A stretch of 64,000 nucleotides of DNA from Actinomadura graeca (GTDB lineage Bacteria > Actinomycetota > Actinomycetes > Streptosporangiales > Streptosporangiaceae). The stretch covers positions 3,658,001-3,722,000 of the forward strand of contig NZ_CP059572.1 in NCBI RefSeq assembly GCF_019175365.1, read 5' to 3'. Each line of letters starts with the position of its first letter. Position 1 is the first letter of the stretch. Below, one piece after another: positions 1 through 8,628 of this stretch. The notes under the pieces are model-generated. The model did no database searches, was not told where the DNA came from, and worked only from the letters and a program-made list of their open reading frames with translations. Position numbers and translations under genes: made by a program.

Positions 1-925
1 AGGTCACGACGTGACGGGAGTGGGCGGCGGCCTCCATCAGCGCGCCGCGCGGCGCGCCCGTCAGGACGACCATGAACCCTTCGGCGGCGCGGACCCTCCG
101 CGCCGTCATGTCGATCCACCCCTCGTCGAGGCCGGACGACACCACCAGGTCGCGGCCCTTCGCCGGGCCGTCGAGATCGACGATGTAGCCCGCGCGGGTG
201 ACCGCCGGGGTCCAGTCGCCCATGACGACGGCGGCGGGATCGGTGAGGTGATAGCACGCGCCGGCGTCGGCGGCGGCATCGGCGGCGTGGCCGGCCGCGG
301 CCAGCGCGTCGGTCAGCAGGTTGACGGCGGCGGCGTCGCGGCCCGTCCCGACCGGGACGGCCAGGACGAGCAGGTGGTGCTCGCCGAGCAGGCCCAGCGC
401 GTCGGTGTAACCGGGTGGCCGGACGTAGAAGTCGCGATGGGCGCTGAGGGTGGCGCCGTCGAGCGGCACGGTGTCCCGCGCGACGGTCCCTCCCCCGGCC
501 CGGGCGCCGCCGACGCCGAGGTCACCGCCGACCTTCACCTCGTCGCCGAACATCGTGAGCGTCCCGATGTGCACGTCCCCGCTGCGGCGCTCCCGGAGCA
601 TCCGGCCCCAGGCGCCCTCCAGGATCGCCGCGAACCGCTCGGTCTCGGCGCGGGTGAGCGAGTCCTCCGAGCCGCGTAACCCCCGCAGGGCCTCGGCGGC
701 GGGATCGGGACGGGCGGCGTCCTTGTCGGCTCCCTCCCCGTCCCGGCCCTCCCGTTCTTTGCCCTCGCGTTCCTTGCCCGCCCGATCCTGGGCCTCCGGT
801 CCACCGGGGCCCGCGCCGGGGGCCGCGGGCCCGTGCTCCCGATCCGGCGCGTGACGGCCGTCCGCGTGGCGGTGCCCGGCGCCGTCCGCGCCGCCCGCGG
901 CGCGGGCGGCAGGGTCGTCTGTCAT
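1..925 (-). CDS. Partial protein with degenerate P-loop, C-terminus off the left edge
   Basis: Only the first 308 residues are visible; the frame stays open to the left edge. Start ATG is at 923-925, 33 bp behind the SARP stop, so the two are probably co-transcribed. Residues 1-80 are charged, Gly/Ala-rich and disordered (KEREG repeats). Residues 115-145 contain a Gly-rich beta-like stretch (GDVHIGTLTMFGDEVKVGGD). Residues 185-205 (LLVLAVPVGTGRDAAAVNLL) look like a hydrophobic strand and a Walker A loop in which the Lys-Ser/Thr pair is replaced by Arg-Asp. I infer a P-loop NTPase-like, possibly inactive, partner of the SARP. Function is unknown; an unrelated alpha/beta fold is possible. Confidence 0.6.
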   Translation of the reverse strand, partial: MTDDPAARAAGGADGAGHRHADGRHAPDREHGPAAPGAGPGGPEAQDRAGKEREGKEREGRDGEGADKDAARPDPAAEALRGLRGSEDSLTRAETERFAAILEGAWGRMLRERRSGDVHIGTLTMFGDEVKVGGDLGVGGARAGGGTVARDTVPLDGATLSAHRDFYVRPPGYTDALGLLGEHHLLVLAVPVGTGRDAAAVNLLTDALAAAGHAADAAADAGACYHLTDPAAVVMGDWTPAVTRAGYIVDLDGPAKGRDLVVSSGLDEGWIDMTARRVRAAEGFMVVLTGAPRGALMEAAAHSRHVVT

Positions 926-958
926 CGTGTCTGTCCTTCGTGGGGGGACGCCGACGGA

Positions 959-2266
959 TCAGTGGATGTTGAAGTCGCCCGAGACCTGGACGGCCTTGTT
1001 GAAGACGGTGGACTTGCCGATCGTCGTCGCGTTGATCGACCAGGTGTCCCCGTCCGCCGGGCCGGGGGGCGGGCCGGTGAGGCGGCGCACGTCCTCGGCG
1101 AACGACCGGTCGCGCAGCAGCGCGCGGAGGAGGACCTCGGTGAGCGCCGCCACCGCGGCGGTGTTGCCCGGCTCCCTGCCGACCCAGGCCAGCGCGCCCT
1201 CGCCCGCGGTGTCGTTCTCGAAATGCGACCGGAGCCGCCCGACCAGGACGTCGCCGCCCGGCCCCTCCTCGCCCTCGGGCGTCCCGGATCCGGCCGGGGC
1301 CCGTCTGCTCGTCTCGGCGACAAGGCATGCCGCCCTGCCCGCCAGGTCGCGCAGGTCCCCCCGGCGGTCGTCGTGGTCGGCCTCGTCCGGCATGTCTGCT
1401 CCTGGAGATATCGACAGCGGTTCGTGTGGTCGGCGCGGGATGAGCGCCGGGTCCTTCTTGAGCACGCGCGGCCGCAGACGTTCGAGCCTCGCACCGAGGC
1501 CGGCGCCCACTTCCTTCTCCAGGCGCCTGTGCGTCTGCTCGATGACGTCGCGCGCCTCGTCCCACCGCCCGGCCTGGACGCAGGCGAGCACGAGCAGTTC
1601 CGCGACGCGCTCGTCCGGCCGTCCCGCACCGAGCAGGAGGGTGAGTTCGGAGATCAGCCGCTGCTCACGGCCCCCCAGCCGCAGCTCGGCGGCCGCGCAT
1701 TCGGTGAACGCGGCCGCGCGCCTGTCCCGGAGCGCCGCGCGCTGGGAGTCGGCCCAGGTCCCGGGGAGCCCGGCCAGGGCTTCGACGCCCCAGGGGTCGG
1801 ACGCGTCGGCCCGCCATTCCGCCAGCGCGCCGCGGAAGAGCGGGACGGCACGCGCGTCGTCCCGCCCGGCGAAGGTGCGCGCTTCGGTCACGCCGTCGTC
1901 GAACCTGTGGACGTCCACCCGGGACCGGTGCACGACCGCGCGGTAGCCGCCGTCGAACCGCGGGAGCAGCGCCTGGCCCGAGCCCGGGACACCGTTCTCG
2001 AGATGCCGCCGCACCTTCTTGAGGTAGTCGCGCAGCAGGCCGGGCTCGGACATGGGCCCTGCGCCGCCCCACAGGCGGTGGGACAGCTCCGCCGCGGTCA
2101 ACGTCCGGCCCTGGGCCAGGAGCAGCGCGCTGAGCACCAGCCGGTCCATGGGGGCACCGAGCCGGATCGGACGCCCCCCGGCCTCCGCCTCGACCCTTCC
2201 GAGCAGCCGGAACCCCACGTCCGCGCCCGGCGGGCCGGAACCGGGAGACCCCGTGATCGTCGACAT
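959..2266 (-). CDS. SARP-family transcriptional regulator with C-terminal extension
   Basis: 435 residues. Residues about 18-95 form an OmpR-like winged helix (RLLGRVEAEAGG..LVLSALLLAQGRTLTAAELSHRLWG). Residues about 110-270 form the bacterial transcriptional activation domain (VDVHRFDDG..., ending in the TPR-like CVQAGRWDEARDVIEQTHRRLEKEVGA). These two domains define AfsR/DnrI/RedD activators, which bind direct repeats at antibiotic promoters. There is no NB-ARC or TPR tail as in AfsR. Instead about 150 residues follow, ending in a short strand-rich tail (VQVSGDFNIH). A related Gly-Asp strand motif lies in the next gene. It could control the lanthipeptide locus 2.6 kb away, but that is inference. 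Confidence 0.85.
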   Translation of the reverse strand: MSTITGSPGSGPPGADVGFRLLGRVEAEAGGRPIRLGAPMDRLVLSALLLAQGRTLTAAELSHRLWGGAGPMSEPGLLRDYLKKVRRHLENGVPGSGQALLPRFDGGYRAVVHRSRVDVHRFDDGVTEARTFAGRDDARAVPLFRGALAEWRADASDPWGVEALAGLPGTWADSQRAALRDRRAAAFTECAAAELRLGGREQRLISELTLLLGAGRPDERVAELLVLACVQAGRWDEARDVIEQTHRRLEKEVGAGLGARLERLRPRVLKKDPALIPRRPHEPLSISPGADMPDEADHDDRRGDLRDLAGRAACLVAETSRRAPAGSGTPEGEEGPGGDVLVGRLRSHFENDTAGEGALAWVGREPGNTAAVAALTEVLLRALLRDRSFAEDVRRLTGPPPGPADGDTWSINATTIGKSTVFNKAVQVSGDFNIH

Positions 2267-2417
2267 GCCTCACTCCCCGAATTACATCGCGTGCACTTCC
2301 CGAAATCTCTACCTCAAAATCGCCCCGCCTTTTACCGCTCTGCTTACCGATCCCCTTTTCCATACTTGGAGTCGACGGGGCAAGGAGCCCGGTCGAAACC
2401 GAAAGAAGGAGAAGAAG

Positions 2418-2651
2418 ATGAGGGCCTCCCAGAACTCGCCGAAGGAGGCGGGCTGGTCCAAGAGCTCGCTGAGCGAAGGAGCCGGGGACTGCGTCGAGGT
2501 GACGCTCGTGCCGGGCGTCGCGCTGCGCGACTCCAAGCGGCCCGAAAGGCCCCCGCTGGAGTTCACGGCCTCGGAGTGGAACGCCTTCCTGGACGGCGTC
2601 AAGCTCGGGGAGTTCGAGATCTCCCGGCTCGGCGGGCACCCGGCCGGCTGA
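2418..2651 (+). CDS. DUF397 domain protein
   Basis: 77 residues, starting at ATG 2418 behind a purine-rich Shine-Dalgarno stretch (GAAAGAAGGAGAAG). The sequence shows the DUF397 layout: W-S-K-S-S-x-S near residues 18-23, a D-C-V-E-V strand, V-A-L-R-D-S-K, and a C-terminal F-T-A-x-E-W-x-A-F helix. DUF397 proteins of actinomycetes are almost always paired with a Scr1-type XRE regulator and may act as its antidote or partner. That partner is present at 2746-3672 but convergent here. The SARP gene is divergent; the 150-bp gap between them is noticeably A/T-richer and must hold both promoters. Confidence 0.85.
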   Translation: MRASQNSPKEAGWSKSSLSEGAGDCVEVTLVPGVALRDSKRPERPPLEFTASEWNAFLDGVKLGEFEISRLGGHPAG

Positions 2652-2745
2652 TCACACCCCCAGGGCACGGGGAGTGCCGGTGGCAGGACCTCCGGCGCTC
2701 CCCGCGCCCCCCGTCGCGGAGCGGGACGTAACGCGGCCGCGGCGC

Positions 2746-3672
2746 TCACGTCCCGCGTCCTCTGATCTCGGCGCCCAGTTCGGCGATGAACGCCCTGACC
2801 TCGTCGCCGAACAGCGCCATCTCCGCGAGCCTGCTCCACCGGCGCCGGTAGTGCGCCACGTCCGGGCCGGTGACGTTCAGCTGGGCGTGGACCGTCTCGA
2901 CGGTGACGTAGGAGTCGTTCTCGTCCTCGGCGTCCTCACCGGTGCCCGTGCCGTAGTTCCGGCCATTGAAGATCACGAATCCGTGCGAGGCGTAGGTGAC
3001 GGCCAGGGCGTCGCTCGGGATCACCCCGATCCGCACATTGTCCAGCGTGCTCTGCGAGGCGATCCGGTCGAGCTGGGCGAGCAGCAGCCGGGGCGATCCC
3101 GGCCGCCAGCGCAGCGCGGACTCGGTGATGAGGAAATCGAGACGCCTGTCCTCCTGGTACAGGGCCAGCTGGCGATTCAGGCGGCCAGCCACGGCCGCCG
3201 CCAGTTCCTCCTTCCCATAGGGCACCTCGTCGAAGAGCGAGAAGACGCGGCGCGCGTACTCCGCGGTCTGGAGGAGCCCGGGGACCACCGACGGCTGGAA
3301 GGTCTGCGTCCACCACGTCTTGTTCTCACGTTCCTGAACCTCGTCCTGAAGGTGGGGCCGGTCCCGCATGGCGGTGCGCCACGCCTCCACCTCCGTGAAC
3401 GCCTGCTCGGTGATGTCGACCAGCCGCCGCACCGTCTCGTCCGGCGCGGAGACCGCCCGCGCCCACCCGGTCACCTCCGGCAGCGACGGCATCGTCGCAC
3501 CCGACTCGATGCGCGACACCTTGGACTGGCTGATGCCGAGCCGCCCCGCCATGTCCCTGCCCGACAGGCCCGACAGGGCGCGCAGCCGCCGCAGTTCGGA
3601 CGCCAGCCGCTCACGTGTACCGCGCGCCTCGTCCTCATGGCTGCCGGCCACGGCCATCCCACTCGACCCCAT
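2746..3672 (-). CDS. XRE-family regulator with DUF5753 domain (Scr1-like)
   Basis: 308 residues. A Cro/C1 helix-turn-helix spans about residues 24-80 (ELRRLRALSGLSGRDMAGRL, then SQSKVSRIESG). Then follows the DUF5753 ligand-binding-like region, with its typical W-x-Q-x-F-Q-P-S-V-V-P-G-L-L-Q-T-A-E-Y-A-R stretch and a basal R-Q-x-x-L helix. Scr1/BldB-associated regulators of this type work with DUF397 partners, one of which lies next door. The start could instead be the internal Met at residue 6; the helix-turn-helix is unaffected. The 295 bp upstream is shared with the divergent cyclase gene. Confidence 0.9.
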   Translation of the reverse strand: MGSSGMAVAGSHEDEARGTRERLASELRRLRALSGLSGRDMAGRLGISQSKVSRIESGATMPSLPEVTGWARAVSAPDETVRRLVDITEQAFTEVEAWRTAMRDRPHLQDEVQERENKTWWTQTFQPSVVPGLLQTAEYARRVFSLFDEVPYGKEELAAAVAGRLNRQLALYQEDRRLDFLITESALRWRPGSPRLLLAQLDRIASQSTLDNVRIGVIPSDALAVTYASHGFVIFNGRNYGTGTGEDAEDENDSYVTVETVHAQLNVTGPDVAHYRRRWSRLAEMALFGDEVRAFIAELGAEIRGRGT

Positions 3673-3967
3673 CCCCGTACGGGGGCGCTCCCCCGCGATG
3701 CATGATGATTAAATACGACCCAGAATGATTCCAACCATGATGCCCCCGCGTCAAGCGGTTCGCGTTCGAAGGACCACCCGCCCCGCGTGGCCACCGGCCC
3801 GCGGCCGCCCCCGGCGTCCGGCCGCCCGCCCCGCCCGAGGGCGCGGCCACGGTCTCCGACGCGGCGGCCCGCGTCCTCGACGATCGCCGAGATTGCCACA
3901 GATCCCCTAGTTCCTTCCGAGATTCCGGGAAATAGGTCCCTCTCCGAGGGGCACCTGCGACAAGGAC

Positions 3968-4879
3968 ATGATCCTTTTGACAATTTCGCGAGAAGGCACC
4001 CCACCGTCCGGCAACCGCGCTATTGTCGCGGGCGACATCGTCGGCTTCGGCGGACGATCTCCTGAACACGTTCAGGCGCACCTGCGGGAGGAGCTCTATT
4101 CCCGGGTGCGGCGCGCCCTCGGCCGCTCGGGCATCCCTTTCGACGACTGCTACCGCGAAGATCGCGGTGACGGGCTCCTTCTCGTGCTCCAGCCCGGCGC
4201 GGACCTGGACGTCCTGGTGACGCCGGTGCTCCAGGACCTGGACGCGGAGATCCGCAGGCAGAACGACATCGCCCGGCCCGGCGCGAGAATGCGGCTGCGC
4301 GTCGCCCTGAACGTCGGCCCGGTGCGCTCGGACCGTTACGGCGTGGTCGGAAAGGCCGTCGTCCAGACCTTCCGGCTCCTTGAGGCACCGGGCTTCAAGC
4401 GGCGGATGCACGAATCAGGGGCCCGACTCGGCACCATCATTTCCCACCGCCTTTATGAGGACGTCGTCCTGCCGGACTCCGGGAAGGCGGACCCGGCGGA
4501 CCACGAGCGGCTCTGGGTCGAGCTGAAAGAGACGAGAACCTGGGCCTGGGTACGGTTCTTCGGCGTTCCCGACAGCACCCGGGCACGGCCCGGGGTCGTC
4601 CCCGACGATGTGCTCTCGCTCGCGGAGGAACTGCTCAGGCTCCCGTCCGCCGCCACTCAGGACATGCGGACCAGCCTGGTCGGCAGCCTTCCCGACGGCC
4701 TCTCAGGCCGTATCCGCCGGGAAAGCGCGCCGATCATGGACGCCTATTGCATTCTGCGCCCGTGCGTGGAGAACAGCGCCGATGCCGCCGCGTTCCTCGC
4801 CGCTTTACGGCGCGTTTCTCCCGGCACGCCTCTCGGACGATTCGAACAGGCCCTCACCGCGCTTCCCTGGCTCGCTTGA
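3968..4879 (+). CDS. Nucleotide-cyclase-like domain fused to effector-associated domain
   Basis: 303 residues. Residues about 15-200 look like a class III cyclase fold: AGDIVGFGG supplies the first metal-binding Asp (D23), and YREDRGDGLLLVL (D65, D68) matches the hairpin that carries the second. Residues about 215-295 (LAEELLRLPSA..., ESAPIMDAYCILRPCVENSAD, TPLGRFEQAL) resemble the helical effector-associated domain 2 that tethers effectors to STAND ATPases in actinobacterial conflict systems. I infer a signal-generating or sensing component of such a system; a WD40 protein lies at the far right edge, but linkage is not shown. One TTA codon (4805-4807) makes expression potentially bldA-dependent. 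Catalytic activity is uncertain. Confidence 0.6.
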   Translation: MILLTISREGTPPSGNRAIVAGDIVGFGGRSPEHVQAHLREELYSRVRRALGRSGIPFDDCYREDRGDGLLLVLQPGADLDVLVTPVLQDLDAEIRRQNDIARPGARMRLRVALNVGPVRSDRYGVVGKAVVQTFRLLEAPGFKRRMHESGARLGTIISHRLYEDVVLPDSGKADPADHERLWVELKETRTWAWVRFFGVPDSTRARPGVVPDDVLSLAEELLRLPSAATQDMRTSLVGSLPDGLSGRIRRESAPIMDAYCILRPCVENSADAAAFLAALRRVSPGTPLGRFEQALTALPWLA

Positions 4880-4922
4880 ATCGGCCGGGCCGCCCGGCGT
4901 CGTCCCCAGGGCCTAACGCCGG

Positions 4923-6641
4923 TCATTGCTGCCAATGGCCTACCAGTTCGGCGTAGAGGGGGCTGAGGGAGAGCAGCGTGTGGTGGGTGCCGACGAGCGG
5001 GGCCGCGGCGTCGAGGAGCAGGACCTGGTGGGCCCGCTGGGCGGAGCTGATGCGGTGCGCGATGACGATCAGTGTCCCTCCGCGCCCCGCTAGGGCCTGC
5101 TCGGCGCGGGCCTCCGCGGCGGGGTGCAGGTGGCAGGTGGCCTCGTCGAGGATGATGACGGGCGCCGGGGACAGGTACGCGCGGGCCAGGGTGATGAGCT
5201 GCCGCTCGCCCTGGGACAGCGCGCCCCCGCCGGGAGGGACCTCGGCGTCGTACCCGCCGAGCCGGCTCAGGGCCGGGGCCAGGCCCACGGCGTCGACGGC
5301 CTCGTCCATCTGCGCGACGGTGGCGTCGGGCCGCAGGTAGGCGAGGTTCTCCCGCAGCGTCCCGGCGAAGACGTAGCTCTCCTGCGGGATGAGCGTGATC
5401 GTCGACCGGAGCCGCGCCGCGCCGACGTCGTCCAGCGGCACCTTCCCGAGCGTGACGCCGCCTTTCTGGGGCCGGGCGAGGCCGGTGAACACGTTGGCCA
5501 GCGTCGACTTGCCCGTGCCGCTGGGGCCGACCACGGCCAGGTGGGTGCCCTCGGGGATGTGCAGGGTGAGGTCGGTGAGCACGGGCTCGGCGCCGGGCGA
5601 GTACGCGAACGTCACATGGTCGGCGTCGATGTCGTAGGACGTGGCGGGGACGGCGGCCGGGGCGTCCGGGGACGTCCCGCCGGACCCGGCGCAGATCTCG
5701 GCGAGCCTGCCGAGGATCACGGCGAGGCTCAGCAGCAGGGTGCCGCCCGCGTCGACGAGCAGGACGATCCCCGGCTGGAGCCCGGTGACGAGGTACCCGG
5801 CACCTCCGGCCACCTCCCCCGCGGTCAGCTGCCCGTGCGCGGTCAGGCGTGGCGACAGGGCGAGCAGGACCAGCAGCGGCAGATGCACCCCGAGCATGAT
5901 CACGGGGAGGCGGGCCAGGCGCGAGCGGGCGAAGGCGCGCAGCGCGGCGGCCTGCGCGTCGATCGCCTCGCCGACCGTCCGCGCCGCGCGGTCCTCGGCG
6001 GCGCAGGCGACGACGTCGCGGACGCCCTCGACGATCGAGGTGGCGGTCTCGCCGATGCGTTCGGCCTGCCGCACGACGGCGCGGTAGCGGCGGACCTGGA
6101 CGCCGAGGAGCGCGGCGAACAGCGCCACGGCGAGCGCCACCGGCACGGCGATGGCCAGGGCCAGCGGCGGTGACAGCAGGGCCAGGCCGAGGAGCGCGGC
6201 GACCGCGGCGGTCAGCAGCTGCCGCGCGTTGCGCAACGCGGTGCCCATGAGCAGCCGGACGGCCTCGGCCTGCTCGGTGAGCTGCGACACCCCGGCGCCC
6301 GCGGTGTCGCCCGCCTGGTCGGCCATCCGCTCCAGGGCGGCGGTGACGACGCCGGTGACCAGCGAATCGCGCAGCGGCTCGACGGTCGCGGCGAGCCACG
6401 GGTAGATCTGCCGGGTGCCCACGGCCCCGAGCACGTGCAGGACGGCCAGCGCCGCCAGCCAGTACAGCCCGGTGAGCGGCTCGCCGTCCAGAAAGCCCCG
6501 GTCGATCGCCTGGGCGAGCAGCAGGCCCGAGGCGAACGCGGGAACGCTCTCCAGGACGGACCACGCGGCGAGACGGCGCAGCGCCGGCCCCTGCCCGCGC
6601 AAATGCCGGCGCAGCAGGCGCGCGGCAGGAGGAAGCCTCAT
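4923..6641 (-). CDS. ABC exporter half, permease-ATPase with intact ATP site
   Basis: 572 residues. About six membrane helices fill residues 20-300, then the nucleotide-binding domain: Walker A GPSGTGKST, Q-loop IPQESYVF, signature ALSQGERQ, Walker B VIILDEATCHLHP and H-loop IAHRIS are all present. The start ATG overlaps the stop of the upstream ABC gene by 4 bp, so the two halves are translationally coupled and should form a heterodimer. Position at the end of the lanthipeptide operon makes export of the matured peptide the likely role, as in the ramAB pair of SapB clusters and the transporter of the venezuelin cluster. The C-terminus converges on the cyclase gene with a 43-bp gap. Confidence 0.88.
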   Translation of the reverse strand: MRLPPAARLLRRHLRGQGPALRRLAAWSVLESVPAFASGLLLAQAIDRGFLDGEPLTGLYWLAALAVLHVLGAVGTRQIYPWLAATVEPLRDSLVTGVVTAALERMADQAGDTAGAGVSQLTEQAEAVRLLMGTALRNARQLLTAAVAALLGLALLSPPLALAIAVPVALAVALFAALLGVQVRRYRAVVRQAERIGETATSIVEGVRDVVACAAEDRAARTVGEAIDAQAAALRAFARSRLARLPVIMLGVHLPLLVLLALSPRLTAHGQLTAGEVAGGAGYLVTGLQPGIVLLVDAGGTLLLSLAVILGRLAEICAGSGGTSPDAPAAVPATSYDIDADHVTFAYSPGAEPVLTDLTLHIPEGTHLAVVGPSGTGKSTLANVFTGLARPQKGGVTLGKVPLDDVGAARLRSTITLIPQESYVFAGTLRENLAYLRPDATVAQMDEAVDAVGLAPALSRLGGYDAEVPPGGGALSQGERQLITLARAYLSPAPVIILDEATCHLHPAAEARAEQALAGRGGTLIVIAHRISSAQRAHQVLLLDAAAPLVGTHHTLLSLSPLYAELVGHWQQ

Positions 6642-8482
6642 GCCCGGGTCCGAGGCTCGACCGTGTCCGGACGGGTCGCCGCGCCGGAATCAGGTGACCC
6701 CGCCCCCAAGTCGCCATCCCCGTCCACCGCGAAGACGGCTTGGTAGGCGGGGTCGGGCCACAGGTCGGCGTGGGGGGCCAGGGCGCGGATCCGTCCTGCG
6801 TCCAGCCAGGCGACGAGGTCGGCGCGGGCGGCGGTGGCCGGGCGGCGTGCCACCACCAGGCTGGTGCGGTGGGCCAGGAGCCTCCTCAGCGCGCGGGTCA
6901 CCTTCATCTCCGTGGCGGTGTCGAGGCTGCTGGTGGCGTCGTCGAGGACGAGGACCCGGGCGTCGGTCAGGGCCGCCCGCGCCAGGCCGAGCCGTTGCAG
7001 CTCGCCACCGGACAGGGGCGCGCGGTCGAGGGGCGTGTCGTACCCGGCCGGCAGCGCGCGGACGAAGTCGTCGGCGGACGCGGCGCGGGCGGCGCGGCGC
7101 ACCTGCTCGCGGGTCGCGTCCGGGCGGGCGTAGGCGATCGTGTCGTGCACGGTGGCGCCGAGCAGCGCGGGCCGCTCGAAGGCGTAGGCGACGGCGCGGC
7201 GCAGAGCCGGGAGCGCCACGTCCGTGACGGGGACGCCGTCGAGCTCGACGGATCCCCCGGCGGGGTCGAGGAGCCGCCCGATCGTCGACACGAGCACGCT
7301 CTTGCCCGTCCCGGAGACGCCCACGACCGCGACGCAGGTCCCCGCGGGCACCGTCAGGTCGAGACGGTCGAGGACGGTGCGGTCGCCGACGCGGACGGTG
7401 ACCTCCCTCAGCCGCAGCTCGCCGGGGCCGTCCGGCAGGCGCATCGGGCAGGGGGGCGGCCGGACGGCCGGGTCGGCGCCGAGGAGCTCCTGGATGCGCC
7501 CGGCGCCGACCTCGCAGTTCAGCAGGGTGACGAAGGTGTCGAAGAGGGCGACCACGCCGAGCGCCATCGACGTGTAGGACACGGCCGCCACGAGCTCGCC
7601 CGTGCTGATCGCGCCGGTGGCGAGGCGCGTCCCGGCGACGGCGACCACCAGGATCTGGATCGCGGGCGCCAGGAGCGACAGCCGCCAGCTCACCTGCCCC
7701 TGCACGGTCCAGGTGAGGTGACCCGCCTGCCGCAGCTCGGGCAGCGGCCGCAGGATCCGGCGGGCCTCACGGGCGGCGGTCCCGGCGGACCGGATCGTGC
7801 GGGCGCCCTGCCGCGCGTCGAGCAGCCGTGTCGCGATGGCCGCCTGGAGCCGCTGGTAGCGCGCGAACGGCTCGCTTGCCCGGACGACGAACAGCCGGAT
7901 CACGAGGATCGCGGGCGGGACGCCGACCGCGAAGGCCGCGGCGAGCGTCCAGTCGATCAGGGCGAGCGCCGTCACGGCGCCGAGTCCCGTCCCCAGGGCC
8001 GCGACCACCGACAGCAGCAGTGCGGGGAACGCGGCAGGGCCCCCGGCGCTCTCGGTGAGCCGGGACAGGGCGTCCCCCGCGGGGAAGCGGTGCAGGCCGG
8101 GCACCCCGAGTTCCAGGATCCGTCCGATCAGGCGGTGCCGGAGCCAGGCGGTGATGCCGCTGCCGCAGTAGGAGCCGACCACGTCCTTGGCGGTGTCGGC
8201 GGACGCGGCGACGGCGAGCGCGACGGCGAGGCCGGCCATGGCGCCGCCCACGTTCCCGTCCTCGCGGACGGCGTCGACCGCCCGGGCCAGCATCGCCGGT
8301 GTCGCGAGCATCGCCGCGACGCGGATCGCGGTGAGCACCGCGAGCAGCGCCATCGGGTAGCGGGCGCGGCGGGCGGCGGCGCGCAGCAGCCGCCTGCCCC
8401 CGGCGCGCTGGGCGGCGGAGGCGGCGCGTGGTCCGGCGAGGGGGGCGGAGCCGTCGTCATCGGCGGACTCGGTCGATGCCAC
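6638..8482 (-). CDS. ABC exporter half with degenerate ATP site
   Basis: 614 residues, with six predicted membrane helices followed by the ATPase domain. Walker A (GVSGTGKSV) and the signature (LSGGELQR) are normal. The Walker B catalytic Glu is Asp (VLVLDDATSSLD), the H-loop His is Arg (VVARRPAT), and the Q-loop Gln is Glu (YAFERPAL). Together with the intact partner at 4923-6641 this gives one consensus and one degenerate composite site, a known pattern in heterodimeric exporters. The gene follows the precursor peptide gene after a strong hairpin and is the first of the two transporter genes. Confidence 0.88.
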   Translation of the reverse strand: MASTESADDDGSAPLAGPRAASAAQRAGGRRLLRAAARRARYPMALLAVLTAIRVAAMLATPAMLARAVDAVREDGNVGGAMAGLAVALAVAASADTAKDVVGSYCGSGITAWLRHRLIGRILELGVPGLHRFPAGDALSRLTESAGGPAAFPALLLSVVAALGTGLGAVTALALIDWTLAAAFAVGVPPAILVIRLFVVRASEPFARYQRLQAAIATRLLDARQGARTIRSAGTAAREARRILRPLPELRQAGHLTWTVQGQVSWRLSLLAPAIQILVVAVAGTRLATGAISTGELVAAVSYTSMALGVVALFDTFVTLLNCEVGAGRIQELLGADPAVRPPPCPMRLPDGPGELRLREVTVRVGDRTVLDRLDLTVPAGTCVAVVGVSGTGKSVLVSTIGRLLDPAGGSVELDGVPVTDVALPALRRAVAYAFERPALLGATVHDTIAYARPDATREQVRRAARAASADDFVRALPAGYDTPLDRAPLSGGELQRLGLARAALTDARVLVLDDATSSLDTATEMKVTRALRRLLAHRTSLVVARRPATAARADLVAWLDAGRIRALAPHADLWPDPAYQAVFAVDGDGDLGAGSPDSGAATRPDTVEPRTRA

Positions 8483-8535
8483 GCTCGTCGGCTCCGTTCG
8501 GTCTCGGCGCGCGTTCGCTAGAATGACGAGTGGGT

Positions 8536-8573
8536 CCGGTCACGGACCGGCCTCTTGGCCGGCCCGTGACCGG
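8536..8573 (-). terminator. Strong hairpin between precursor gene and ABC genes (attenuator)
   Basis: CCGGTCACGG (8536-8545) and CCGGCC (8547-8552) pair with GGCCGG (8557-8562) and CCGTGACCGG (8564-8573) around a 4-nt loop, with only one A/C mismatch. It sits downstream of the precursor stop and upstream of the first transporter gene in the direction of transcription. No U-tract follows. It could give partial termination, allowing more precursor than transporter mRNA, or stabilise the 3' end of a precursor transcript. Confidence 0.65.
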
Positions 8574-8628
8574 GATTCTGCGAACCGGGGGGTGGTCACC
8601 TATACCTGGTCCGCATGAGCTATCCGCA

